In this document: positions 7,055-13,994 of the stretch, piece by piece
Layout of the letters: each line of letters opens with the position of its first letter
How positions within the stretch are numbered: position 1 is the first letter of the stretch
Assembly (NCBI GenBank): GCA_031291995.1
Contig: JARLHZ010000024.1
Span: 1 to 39,935, forward strand
Reading direction: 5' to 3'
From: Candidatus Doudnabacteria bacterium
Lineage (GTDB): Bacteria > Patescibacteriota > Doudnabacteria > UBA920
Length of the DNA: 39,935 nucleotides
Notes under the pieces: generated by a model
Databases searched by the model: none
What the model was told of the DNA's origin: nothing
What the model saw: only the letters and a program-made list of their open reading frames with translations
Translations under genes and position numbers: made by a program

Positions 7055-7294
7055 ATGTATTATTTGTATGTGCTAAAAAGTCTAATAAGGCCCTGGCATT
7101 ATATTGGCATTACCGATAATACCGAGAAGAGACTCGACCAGCATAATTCAGGAGTGACTAAGTCAACCAAAGCTTATAGGCCTTTCAACATTGTTTATAC
7201 TGAAATATTTGAAGATAAAACTTTAGCAAGAAAAAGAGAATTATTTTTAAAGAAAAATTTTAAGGCAAGAAAAGCTATATTCAAAAATTTATGA
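7055..7294 (+). CDS. Small GIY-YIG domain nuclease
   Basis: 79 residues, single GIY-YIG domain of the UPF0213/UvrC-N-like type: YYLYVLKS (GIY strand), HYIGITDN (YIG strand), EKRLDQHNSG with the active-site Arg, and RKRELFLKKNF with the conserved Glu. An alternative in-frame ATG at 7046 adds MTN. The frame stays open upstream through the palindrome, but that part (PPEADPPPAG) is the repeat read as protein and is probably not translated. Family members are putative endonucleases, and GIY-YIG domains also occur in homing enzymes. The gene lies inside an interrupted tRNA, between repeat copy 1 and an intact tRNA-Glu. Confidence 0.85.
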   Translation: MYYLYVLKSLIRPWHYIGITDNTEKRLDQHNSGVTKSTKAYRPFNIVYTEIFEDKTLARKRELFLKKNFKARKAIFKNL

Positions 7295-7308
7295 GCATTT
7301 TCTTTGGG

Positions 7309-7383
7309 GGCCTCATCGTCTAATGGTTAGGACAACAGCTTTTCAAGCTGTGAATCGGAGTCCGATTCTCCGTGAGGCTACCA
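7309..7383 (+). tRNA. tRNA-Glu (anticodon UUC)
   Basis: Full cloverleaf: acceptor GGCCTCA with TGAGGCT (first pair G-U), D-arm GTC-TAATGGTTAG-GAC, anticodon arm ACAGC-TTTTCAA-GCTGT with anticodon TTC at 7342-7344, T-arm CGGAG-TCCGATT-CTCCG, discriminator A and an encoded CCA (7381-7383). The T-loop reads TCC where TTC is usual, so position 55 is C instead of T. Confidence 0.93.
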
Positions 7384-7414
7384 AAGTAAGTGCTCATCTG
7401 TATTATTAGGGTTG

Positions 7415-7451
7415 TTTTTCCGCCAGAGGCGAACCCGCCTCCAACGGGCAT
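7415..7451 (+). repeat. Palindromic 37-bp repeat, copy 2
   Basis: 33 of 37 bases match copy 1 (7011-7047); the four differences are all G to A and break four positions of the hairpin stem. It ends exactly where the anticodon-stem 3' strand CCACT of the interrupted tRNA begins. Confidence 0.85.
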
Positions 7452-7486
7452 CCACTAAATCGGGGTTCGATTCCCCGTAGCTACCA
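7452..7486 (+). pseudogene. 3' half of the interrupted tRNA
   Basis: CCACT pairs with AGTGG of the 5' half (7006-7010). Then follow a 4-base variable loop, T-arm CGGGG-TTCGATT-CCCCG and TAGCT-A-CCA. The 5' acceptor GGCGCTA would need a 7-base partner such as TAGCGCT; only TAGCT is present, so two bases seem lost and even a spliced product would have a damaged acceptor stem. Confidence 0.75.
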
Positions 7487-7492
7487 AATTAA

Positions 7493-7522
7493 AATACCGC
7501 AATGCATGCGGTATTCTAATTT
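7493..7522 (+). terminator. Terminator of the tRNA island
   Basis: AATACCGC (7493-7500) pairs with GCGGTATT (7508-7515) around AATGCAT, followed by CTAATTT. It lies 6 bases after the encoded CCA of the 3' half, as expected for a tRNA transcript end. Confidence 0.75.
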
Positions 7523-7614
7523 GCCCTGAGTTTGTCGAAGGGTAATTATCCAATCGAATGGAATTTTTTTTATTGCCCTGAGCAAGTTACCCGAAGCGTG
7601 GCGGGTCAAAGGGT
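7523..7614. repeat. Two REP-like palindromes (CCCTGAG...GAAGGG type)
   Basis: GCCCTGAGTTTGTCGAAGGG at 7523-7542 is a repeat word seen widely in bacterial intergenic DNA. A second, altered copy at 7575-7614 starts GCCCTGAGCAAG and ends TCAAAGGG, and is split by a further small hairpin ACCCG-AAGCGTGG-CGGGT (7589-7606). Confidence 0.65.
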
Positions 7615-7650
7615 CTCTGCGAATAATAGCTCCTGGCCCCTTTTCCCTTA

Positions 7651-7818
7651 TTATGGAATACCCTGGAATATCCGCTTATACAATACTACGGTAAAAATGC
7701 CCAGCACTATAGCAATAATGCCTAAAATCTTTTGGTATTTCCTTGACCGGGTGGTTAAAAACGCACCTCCGCCAAGCAATATCACTGGTATAGAAAAAAT
7801 AATAATTATTCCGAGCAT
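7651..7818 (-). CDS. 55-residue two-helix membrane peptide
   Basis: MLGIIIIFSIPVILLGGGAF, a short basic loop (TTRSRKYQK), a second helix ILGIIAIVLGIFTVVLY and the tail KRIFQGIP, ending in TAA at 7651-7653. It starts 5 bases after the stop of the lipoprotein gene on the same strand. The two clean hydrophobic helices and tight coupling support a real gene despite its size. No Shine-Dalgarno site; function unknown. Confidence 0.6.
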   Translation of the reverse strand: MLGIIIIFSIPVILLGGGAFLTTRSRKYQKILGIIAIVLGIFTVVLYKRIFQGIP

Positions 7819-7823
7819 AAAAT

Positions 7824-9026
7824 TTATTGATGAGAGTGTAAATCAGGATTATTATTTTTTGCAATAGTCATAGTCGAGATAATGGTGTTTGTCAGTTTTA
7901 GATAGTCAAATTTGTCATTTGAATCAAACTCAATTTTAAAGGCAAAAACGGTTTGGCGCGGTTTTAGGTCATTAACTTCGAGCAGTATAAGGTTGTTACC
8001 GTTTTGGCAGGGCTGTGTATGATTTTTTAGCTGCTGTTCGCAATAACCCTTATCGTAATTAGCCACTATGACGGTGGCTGGGTAGCCACTGATTGTCGTT
8101 GGGGTTACAGAAACCACTTTCGCATACTCGTTTTGCAAGACATAGTCATTCAATCTTTGCCCTTCCATGCCCAATCCAGGATATATATAAACGTATGGCG
8201 GGGTATAAGGGAGTTGCTCGTCAAGGATACCACCCTCCTTTGCCGGGCTGGAATTATAATCATTGCGGACTAATTCGTAAACGCTCCAATCAAATGACTG
8301 GCTCGGGGGGTTAAATATTTCCCAGCACTTAGGGTATTTAAAAGTGATATTGAAGCCGTTTCTGACATCTGTTAAAATTTTCCAGTCAGCAGTGGAAACA
8401 AAGTTACACTTATTAGTAAAAGAGTCATAAAAAGATGATAATAACTCTTGCTGTAATTTGACGGCAGGATTTGTGTTTTGTTCAACCGGAGCCTGATTAT
8501 TTTCAACTGTTGGTGTTATGCCTATAAACTTGGCAAAAATCCAACTTTGCTTTATCGGCCCAAAAAGTCTTGAATCTACACTGGCGGATCTATTGTCGCC
8601 CATTACAAAGAACTCATCATTTTTCAAAGTTACGGACCCTGTTTTGCCCATTGTCTGAATATTTGAATTTAAATACGCGCTCTCATCTAATTTTTGTTGA
8701 TTAATAAAAACCGCACCATTTTTTATTTCTATCTGCTCACCGGGCAAACCGATAATTCTTTTCGTAAAAGTTTCTAGCTGCGGGGTATTAAACAGCACAA
8801 TATCGCCCCTTTGGAAATTTGTTGCGTTTTTATCAATATAAAATACCTGGTCTGGTTTCAATGTTGGCTCCATTGAAGAACCCGAAAACGTACTTGTCGC
8901 CGTACTGCTTTGTTTCTGGCTTATCTGTTGATTTTGTTGCGTTGGCTGTGTTGCTGATTCCGGATTTTTGTTACACGCCGCCGCCAAAAATAAAACCGGC
9001 ACAACTAACAAAAAATATTTTCTCAT
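7824..9026 (-). CDS. Lipoprotein with signal peptidase I (S26) domain fused to a PsbP-like domain
   Basis: 400 residues from ATG 9026. N-terminus MRKYFLLVVPVLFLAAAC is a lipoprotein signal with lipobox LAAAC (lipidated Cys18). After a Gln/Ser/Thr linker comes an S26 domain: catalytic serine in GSSMEPTL (about residue 51), RGDIVLFNTP, catalytic lysine in TKRIIGLPGE, and FFVMGDNRSASVDSRLFGP. Then a second domain with FNITFKYPKCWEIF resembles PsbP-like modules of exported lipoproteins and has extra cysteines. Ordinary signal peptidase I is held by transmembrane helices; here a lipid anchor replaces them. The substrate is unknown. An upstream TTG (9050) is possible but would spoil the signal peptide; AAGGAAG lies 14 bases before ATG 9026. 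Confidence 0.82.
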   Translation of the reverse strand: MRKYFLLVVPVLFLAAACNKNPESATQPTQQNQQISQKQSSTATSTFSGSSMEPTLKPDQVFYIDKNATNFQRGDIVLFNTPQLETFTKRIIGLPGEQIEIKNGAVFINQQKLDESAYLNSNIQTMGKTGSVTLKNDEFFVMGDNRSASVDSRLFGPIKQSWIFAKFIGITPTVENNQAPVEQNTNPAVKLQQELLSSFYDSFTNKCNFVSTADWKILTDVRNGFNITFKYPKCWEIFNPPSQSFDWSVYELVRNDYNSSPAKEGGILDEQLPYTPPYVYIYPGLGMEGQRLNDYVLQNEYAKVVSVTPTTISGYPATVIVANYDKGYCEQQLKNHTQPCQNGNNLILLEVNDLKPRQTVFAFKIEFDSNDKFDYLKLTNTIISTMTIAKNNNPDLHSHQ

Positions 9027-9122
9027 ATTAAATTTGTCTTCTTCCTTCAATTGATTTTTGACCTCTCAATTGAAAAATTAAAACTATAAAAAATATTCCC
9101 GAAAAAGCATCTCAATTAGAGC

Positions 9123-9449
9123 TTAGCTCTTTTTAACTGCTTTGATTAATTTAACAATAAAAACAATCAGAGCAATAACTGGAACCACGAATATCCACCC
9201 CAAATATCCTACAATTAGCAATAAATCCGAGGAAGTTATTGCTCCAGCTGAACCAATACTGCCGCCTGGCCCAGGGTTTTCCATTGCAGCTTCTCTCCAA
9301 GCCGTAACAAACATAAAACCAACCCAATAAATCAATGCAGAGAAAAAAATCCAGAGAAATGCGTTTCCCACTTTTTCCCCTCTGCTTTTCGGTTGTGTAG
9401 GGGTTGGTTGTTTATCATTATTAGGAAATTGAACGATAGGTTGGTTCAT
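9123..9449 (-). CDS. Small membrane protein, two predicted helices
   Basis: 108 residues. A polar Pro/Gln/Thr-rich N-terminus is followed by a hydrophobic segment (AFLWIFFSALIYWVGFMFVT), a Gly/Pro loop (ENPGPGGSIGSAGA) and a second long segment (LLLIVGYLGWIFVVPVIALI) with a Lys-rich tail. It starts 9 bases after the next upstream gene ends. No family recognised. Confidence 0.7.
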   Translation of the reverse strand: MNQPIVQFPNNDKQPTPTQPKSRGEKVGNAFLWIFFSALIYWVGFMFVTAWREAAMENPGPGGSIGSAGAITSSDLLLIVGYLGWIFVVPVIALIVFIVKLIKAVKKS

Positions 9450-9458
9450 AACCGTCTT

Positions 9459-9788
9459 TTATATTAGCCCAAATAATCCTGTTACATTTGGGGCAAAAAA
9501 AGTTAAAACAAAAGCGATAAAAACAAGAACCAGAGGTAGTAATGAAATTATCACAGCTGAATATTTTTTTGATCTTATGCCTAAAATTATCGAATAAATA
9601 CCGCTAAAAAATACAAAAGTTAGAATTATCTTTATGTAGAATGATTCAAGAAAAAATGCCAATACAACTGCTAGAATAGCGGTGAAGAATGATACAATTG
9701 ACCCACTTAGCGCCTTCTGTTGCTGCGCTATCATATTAGTGTCTCGTTTTAAAGGCTCCTTTTGATAAGTTGGTTCGTTCATATTCAT
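9459..9788 (-). CDS. Small membrane protein, about three helices
   Basis: 109 residues with a charged N-terminus (MNMNEPTYQKEPLKRD) and three hydrophobic stretches: IVSFFTAILAVVLAFFL, IILTFVFFSGIYSIILGI and AVIISLLPLVLVFIAFVLTFF. Its ATG overlaps the stop codon of the 858-residue gene by 4 bases, so it is translationally coupled to it. Unknown function; perhaps an accessory of the secreted protein. Confidence 0.72.
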   Translation of the reverse strand: MNMNEPTYQKEPLKRDTNMIAQQQKALSGSIVSFFTAILAVVLAFFLESFYIKIILTFVFFSGIYSIILGIRSKKYSAVIISLLPLVLVFIAFVLTFFAPNVTGLFGLI

Positions 9789-12361
9789 TTATAAATTCTG
9801 TTGTCATTTAATTGTAAAAATGGCAACGAATTACTTTGGATTACAGTAGCATCTGCTTTATTTGCCTTGACCACAAAATTGCTTTGGCCGCCGTTATTTA
9901 CAAAAATATCCCAAGAAGTAACCGGTATCATCCCTGCTTGTGTGGAATAATAAATTGTCCTTCCATATAACAACCAACTGCCCCAAGGATGTGCTTGGCT
10001 GGGCGAGCTAATAATATAAGATTGAGCCATATTATAACCTGAAGCATCACCAAAAACCACGTTTCTTAAAGAGTAACCGAGGCCGGTAAATGCTTGCATA
10101 CTGGTAAACGGAATTTTAACGCCGCCAGAGATAAGGTAAATAGTTCCAGACGAATCTACTAACAAGGTGCCATTGGGATAAGTGGAAAGATTAGCTGGCA
10201 TAATTAAGGATGGCGCGCTTGGAGCGGGGTTGTTTATTACAGGAGTTGGCGAGGGTGACGGGATTGCGATCGGTGTTGATGTTGGTGTAGGGGTTGATGT
10301 AGGTGTGGGGGCAACGGTAGTCGGACTACCTAATTTAAAATTCATAGGACTACCATTTAATAGAGTGGAGGCCGCGCTATTGCCGGTATCAACAGCATAA
10401 ATATATACACTATGGGATTGACCATCTTGATATTTGGCAGGAATTGCCCAAGCAAAACCATGTAGTTCACCCGCCGGACGTTTTAAAACTGTGTTCACAT
10501 CTTCACGATCTACCGTAGTTGTGGTTTGCCCCGCCAAATGGTTGCTGTCGGTTCCGTCAATATAAATTTGGACAGTTACGGGTTGGGTTGGAGTATCGGC
10601 GTCCATAGCCCAGCCACCAACCGCCCCATTATTGATATTATCAAAATTTCCGTTTGGTTTTGAAAGATTACTGGTGTCGGGAGAAAAGTAATTAACCAAC
10701 GATTGCAAGGACTGCGTAACTTCACTAAAAGTTCCTACCACCACATAACAATTATAGGTATAGGTTGTTGCGGTTAGATTATTTTCCCTAAAATAGCAGC
10801 CAACATCATTAGTGGGAGTCACAGATGTCGGAAAATTACCCATAAAATACCCAAGACCAAGTGAATCGGGCAGTTTTGGTGAATAAACCGCTATGGCGGA
10901 ATTATGATCAGGCGTTGTTAAAATTGGCACGTCGCCAGTTTCCGTAGAACCTTGGCTGGCGGCAGTTTGCGCTGTGGTCTTGGTTTTTATATTAAATTTC
11001 CAAAAATCGGAAAAGGTTAGCGGAGTGTAAATTACTGGCGTAAATTGTGCCGAGGAGTTAGAGCGTGGAAGCGTAAAAGCAGAAGTAAATTGAATGACAT
11101 TTGGCAAATTTTGTGCACCGATTATAATTTGTTTATTTAAAATATAATCGGAGACTTTAGTGGTGTTAGTCGCTGTTCCGTTGCCGCCTGCGCAATTTGG
11201 CGAAGTTTCCCCTGGTGCCAGCCAAAAAGCCATTTGGTTGGTTGATGTAATTGTATTGCCAGAAGCGCTAAAAGATTTTAATACACTACTACTGGATGGA
11301 CTTGTTCCGTCATCGCGCGAGCCACCCTCGGTTGGATTGTAACATTCCCCATTACCAAAAAAAGCTGCCGACTGCATTTCCCGGCCGTGGTCATAGCTGT
11401 TTATGTATTCCGTTCCACGATAATTTAACGAGGTAACAGCTCCCGCTACCCAGCCTGAAGTTTTTATTGTTAAAGGTGAGCCATTTACCGACGCTGTAAT
11501 ACTGCCATCGCCTAAAGTGCTGACATTATATTGTTTAGGACTGTAAGTTATCTGAATATCTTTACTATGATCGCCGCTGGTGTCCAGGGCAAAAATGTAC
11601 AGACTATGCGAGCCTTGAGTTAGAGGCGTGCCGTTAGCTAAGGATGAGGGCAGAGCAAAACTAAAGCCGTGCAATTCTCCGGCGGGTCTTTGTATTCCAG
11701 GATTAACATCTTCTCTGTCTACCGTAGTAGGTGTTTGCCCCGCTAAATGCGCGCTATCGGTGCCATCAACATAATATTGTAAAGTTACCGGTTGGCTTGG
11801 CGTGTCGGCATCATAAGCCCAACCTACCGCTTGACCGTTAAGTATGCCATCAAAATAAGCGATGGGCGAGCTGTTGATAAAACTAAAGTTCATTGGAGTA
11901 TTGGTAAGAAGCGTGTTTACGGAGCTGTCTCTTGGGTCAACCCCATAAATATACAGGCTGTGATTTTTGCCGTCGTGATAGGTACTTGGAATTGTCCAAT
12001 GGAAGCGGTGTTGGCCGGTTATTAACAAAACTTTATTCACGTCATCGCTGGGGTCGTTTGCCGTAACTGTCCCAGCTAATGTCCCACTACTCTGGACGCC
12101 ATCGACATAAAAATTAACCGTTAAAGATGTATTCGGTATGTCTGTATCTGCCGCCCACCCTGATACTATACCAAGACTTTGTTGGAAGCCATCCATGTAA
12201 CCAATGGGAAGGTTATTGGTAGTGCTATCGCCTAAAACTTTGCCAGTTTGTGCGGCAGCAATTTCGCTGTATGTTAAGGCTTTGGATTGTGAAGGAATAA
12301 ACGAAAAAGCCACTGCTAAAATGGCCAGCAGGGCAAAGAGTTTTTTTCTCAATATAGCCAT
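9785..12361 (-). CDS. Large secreted protein with three Ig-like repeats and a C-terminal CPR-type surface domain
   Basis: 858 residues. Signal peptide: MAILRKKLFALLAILAVAFS. Three related beta modules recur at about residues 53-165, 168-285 and 575-680; each has G.W..D.D.P, a YVDGTD-like strand, a VDREDVN..RPAGELHGF loop and HS.YIYA.D. Between the second and third lies a long beta-rich region (about 285-570) without a motif I know. A Pro/Thr linker (PTPTSTPTPTSTP) leads to a C-terminal domain (YPNGTLLVDSSGTIYLISGG..IPFTSMQAF), a repeat style common in exported proteins of CPR bacteria. It heads a minus-strand operon. Likely extracellular or wall bound; carbohydrate binding is possible but unproven. 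Confidence 0.8.
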   Translation of the reverse strand: MAILRKKLFALLAILAVAFSFIPSQSKALTYSEIAAAQTGKVLGDSTTNNLPIGYMDGFQQSLGIVSGWAADTDIPNTSLTVNFYVDGVQSSGTLAGTVTANDPSDDVNKVLLITGQHRFHWTIPSTYHDGKNHSLYIYGVDPRDSSVNTLLTNTPMNFSFINSSPIAYFDGILNGQAVGWAYDADTPSQPVTLQYYVDGTDSAHLAGQTPTTVDREDVNPGIQRPAGELHGFSFALPSSLANGTPLTQGSHSLYIFALDTSGDHSKDIQITYSPKQYNVSTLGDGSITASVNGSPLTIKTSGWVAGAVTSLNYRGTEYINSYDHGREMQSAAFFGNGECYNPTEGGSRDDGTSPSSSSVLKSFSASGNTITSTNQMAFWLAPGETSPNCAGGNGTATNTTKVSDYILNKQIIIGAQNLPNVIQFTSAFTLPRSNSSAQFTPVIYTPLTFSDFWKFNIKTKTTAQTAASQGSTETGDVPILTTPDHNSAIAVYSPKLPDSLGLGYFMGNFPTSVTPTNDVGCYFRENNLTATTYTYNCYVVVGTFSEVTQSLQSLVNYFSPDTSNLSKPNGNFDNINNGAVGGWAMDADTPTQPVTVQIYIDGTDSNHLAGQTTTTVDREDVNTVLKRPAGELHGFAWAIPAKYQDGQSHSVYIYAVDTGNSAASTLLNGSPMNFKLGSPTTVAPTPTSTPTPTSTPIAIPSPSPTPVINNPAPSAPSLIMPANLSTYPNGTLLVDSSGTIYLISGGVKIPFTSMQAFTGLGYSLRNVVFGDASGYNMAQSYIISSPSQAHPWGSWLLYGRTIYYSTQAGMIPVTSWDIFVNNGGQSNFVVKANKADATVIQSNSLPFLQLNDNRIYK

Positions 12362-12378
12362 ATATATAAAGGTTAGAT

Positions 12379-12394
12379 TTCCTTTATTATACCA
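12379..12394 (-). promoter_or_regulatory. Extended -10 promoter of the 858-residue gene
   Basis: On the minus strand TGGTATAAT occupies 12394-12386, about 25 bases before ATG 12361. The -35 region is weak. A small dyad CACTT-AA-AAGTG lies directly upstream of the box. Confidence 0.6.
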
Positions 12395-12444
12395 CTTTTA
12401 AGTGACAACTAACAAACCTCTAAAAATACTACTCTTTGACATTA

Positions 12445-12588
12445 TTATAACTTTTTTAACAGCTTATAAGGCCATAGCAACATGAACCTTGTGGCCGTGC
12501 TGACGCTGCGGTCTTGGATAAAGCGGGGTGGGTCGTGTAAGGCGTTACCGGGGCGGAAATCCCATAGCGCCAGGCCCTGGAACGGCAT
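12445..12588 (-). other. GC-rich 47-codon ORF, possible gene fragment
   Basis: Minus-strand frame starting MPFQGLALWDFRPGNALHDP and ending LLWPYKLLKKL. It is GC-rich like coding DNA here, while the AT-rich flanks are not. The frame may extend further upstream of ATG 12588. I do not recognise it; it could be the tail of a decayed gene. Confidence 0.3.
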
Positions 12589-12704
12589 TTTATTATTTCG
12601 CAAGTTTGTACTCAAGCAAGTGGCAAGTCGCTCAATCCGGACTAGACTATTCTAATTATAAAACATTTTTTCAAAATCATCGTCTCCATAATACAAACCA
12701 GCTT

Positions 12705-13073
12705 ATGTTTGGAAAACAATTTTCGGTTACCTTTACAATCGATACGCCAGAGGCAACCGCTACTCCGGGACAACTGGTTGAATTCAGCGGTAAAATTACC
12801 AATAACGCTGACAAACAAGGTGTCTATCTGAACGGAATTGTAGCAAATTCAACTAACCCAGATTTAACTACCGACCCCTCGGCATTTTTTCAGCTTCCGT
12901 CAAGATTAAATTTAGGAGAAAGTGAGGAAGGGAAAATATTTAGTGTGATGATCGCGAAAACAACATTGGCAGGGGATTATACAGGAATTGTGCAGATTCA
13001 AGGCGGGACCAACAAAGATTCCAACGATGATTTGGGTGACGCTATAACTTATATAGTCCATGTAATAAAATAA
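12705..13073 (+). CDS. Ig-like domain fragment of an exported protein
   Basis: 122 residues from ATG 12705 (MFGKQFSVTFTIDTPEATAT). The sequence looks like one beta-sandwich domain: PGQLVEFSGKITNNADKQGV, LGESEEGKIFSV, AGDYTGIVQIQGG, ending TYIVHVIK. There is no signal peptide or anchor, which a secreted domain would need. The frame is open back to a GTG at 12528, but that part reads as a shadow of the minus-strand GC-rich segment. Probably a remnant of a larger surface protein, or a gene with a lost 5' end. Confidence 0.5.
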   Translation: MFGKQFSVTFTIDTPEATATPGQLVEFSGKITNNADKQGVYLNGIVANSTNPDLTTDPSAFFQLPSRLNLGESEEGKIFSVMIAKTTLAGDYTGIVQIQGGTNKDSNDDLGDAITYIVHVIK

Positions 13074-13202
13074 AAATTATTTTGTCAGTTCTGGAGGGTA
13101 TCAATACCAACTAATCGATGGTAAACCTCGCTAACCTAAGCCAAAAAGGTTTCTTTGATATTTTTTCCGTTAAATTTGAATTCCAAAAAGAAGAAATCGA
13201 AC

Positions 13203-13991
13203 TCAAGCAGAAATAATTTTTAACAGTTGGCGGATAAATAATTTTACTTGTCCGGTGTTGCGGATGTAGTATTTTGCATTGCTATTTTGGCTGCGGCCAA
13301 CCCTTATAGTTATTCCGGTTTTTAGGGCGCGAAAGGCGTCTTCGTCGGTTGTGTCGTCTCCCGCGTACACGGGGACCAATTCACGCTTAAGATTTTTCTC
13401 GAAATATTTCCAAATGGCCAGAGCAAATTTGCCTTTGTCCCATTGGACTTTTGGCCTTAATTCCAGGGCTTTGTTGTCGTTTAGTATTTGCAAATCTTTT
13501 CCCTTAATCAGCTTGCCGATTAGGCGCCCGGCGTCTTTTTTAAATTGGGGAACCAGGGAAGGCCGGAGTTTGCGGTAATGGACAGCCAGGGACAGGCCTT
13601 TGTATTCCAGCAGTACGCCGGGATAGCTCCGCGGCAATTGTCGCAGCTCCCGGAATATTTTAGCCAGCGGTTTGGCCGCCCGTTCGGCGCCGGGCGCGCG
13701 GTTTATTTTTCCCCCAATTTGCCAGTCCAAACCGTGATTGCCGGAATATACCAAATTTTTTAAACCGACTTTGTTTTTTATGTCACTTAATTTTCTTCCG
13801 CTAATAACGCCAACCGGAAAAATCCGCGAATACTTTTTCAGCTCCAATTTTACGCCTTTAGGCAGCCGCGCTAGGGCCGGGCTGAGCTCGATGGGGGACA
13901 GGGTTCCGTCAAAATCCAGCAACAACAGGCAGCCGCGCGGCGCGCGCAGTCTATTTTTTATTTCCGGGAAATTATCAAACAAGTACTTCAT
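13203..13991 (-). CDS. otsB: Trehalose-6-phosphate phosphatase
   Basis: 262 residues, HAD superfamily. It removes phosphate from trehalose 6-phosphate, the last step of the OtsAB route. Motif I is LLLLDFDGTLSPI (nucleophile Asp), motif II is VGVISGR, and motif IV is YAGDDTTDEDAF. The segment VLLEYKGLSLAVHYR is typical of the OtsB cap. It starts 3 bases after the otsA-fusion stop and is therefore in the same operon and translated second. Confidence 0.93.
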   Translation of the reverse strand: MKYLFDNFPEIKNRLRAPRGCLLLLDFDGTLSPIELSPALARLPKGVKLELKKYSRIFPVGVISGRKLSDIKNKVGLKNLVYSGNHGLDWQIGGKINRAPGAERAAKPLAKIFRELRQLPRSYPGVLLEYKGLSLAVHYRKLRPSLVPQFKKDAGRLIGKLIKGKDLQILNDNKALELRPKVQWDKGKFALAIWKYFEKNLKRELVPVYAGDDTTDEDAFRALKTGITIRVGRSQNSNAKYYIRNTGQVKLFIRQLLKIISA

Positions 13992-13994
13992 AGA

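Noticed and set aside
6980-7486. Group I intron in the tRNA
   Set aside because: The insertion point fits an anticodon-loop intron, but the segment between the halves contains another complete tRNA and flanking direct repeats, and I see no P3-P7-like intron core; a covariance search would settle it.
9027-9050. Upstream TTG start for the signal-peptidase-like lipoprotein
   Set aside because: It would put acidic residues before the lipoprotein signal; ATG 9026 gives a textbook lipobox signal.
12528-12704. N-terminal extension of the Ig-like fragment back to a GTG
   Set aside because: The first part is the antisense of a GC-rich minus-strand segment and the rest is low-complexity AT-rich sequence without a signal peptide.
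13118-13216. 32-codon plus-strand ORF (MVNLANLSQKGFFDIFSVKF...) overlapping the otsB end
   Set aside because: It overlaps otsB by 14 bases, has only a distant GGAGG upstream and no recognisable family; it may be a fragment but I cannot support it as a gene.
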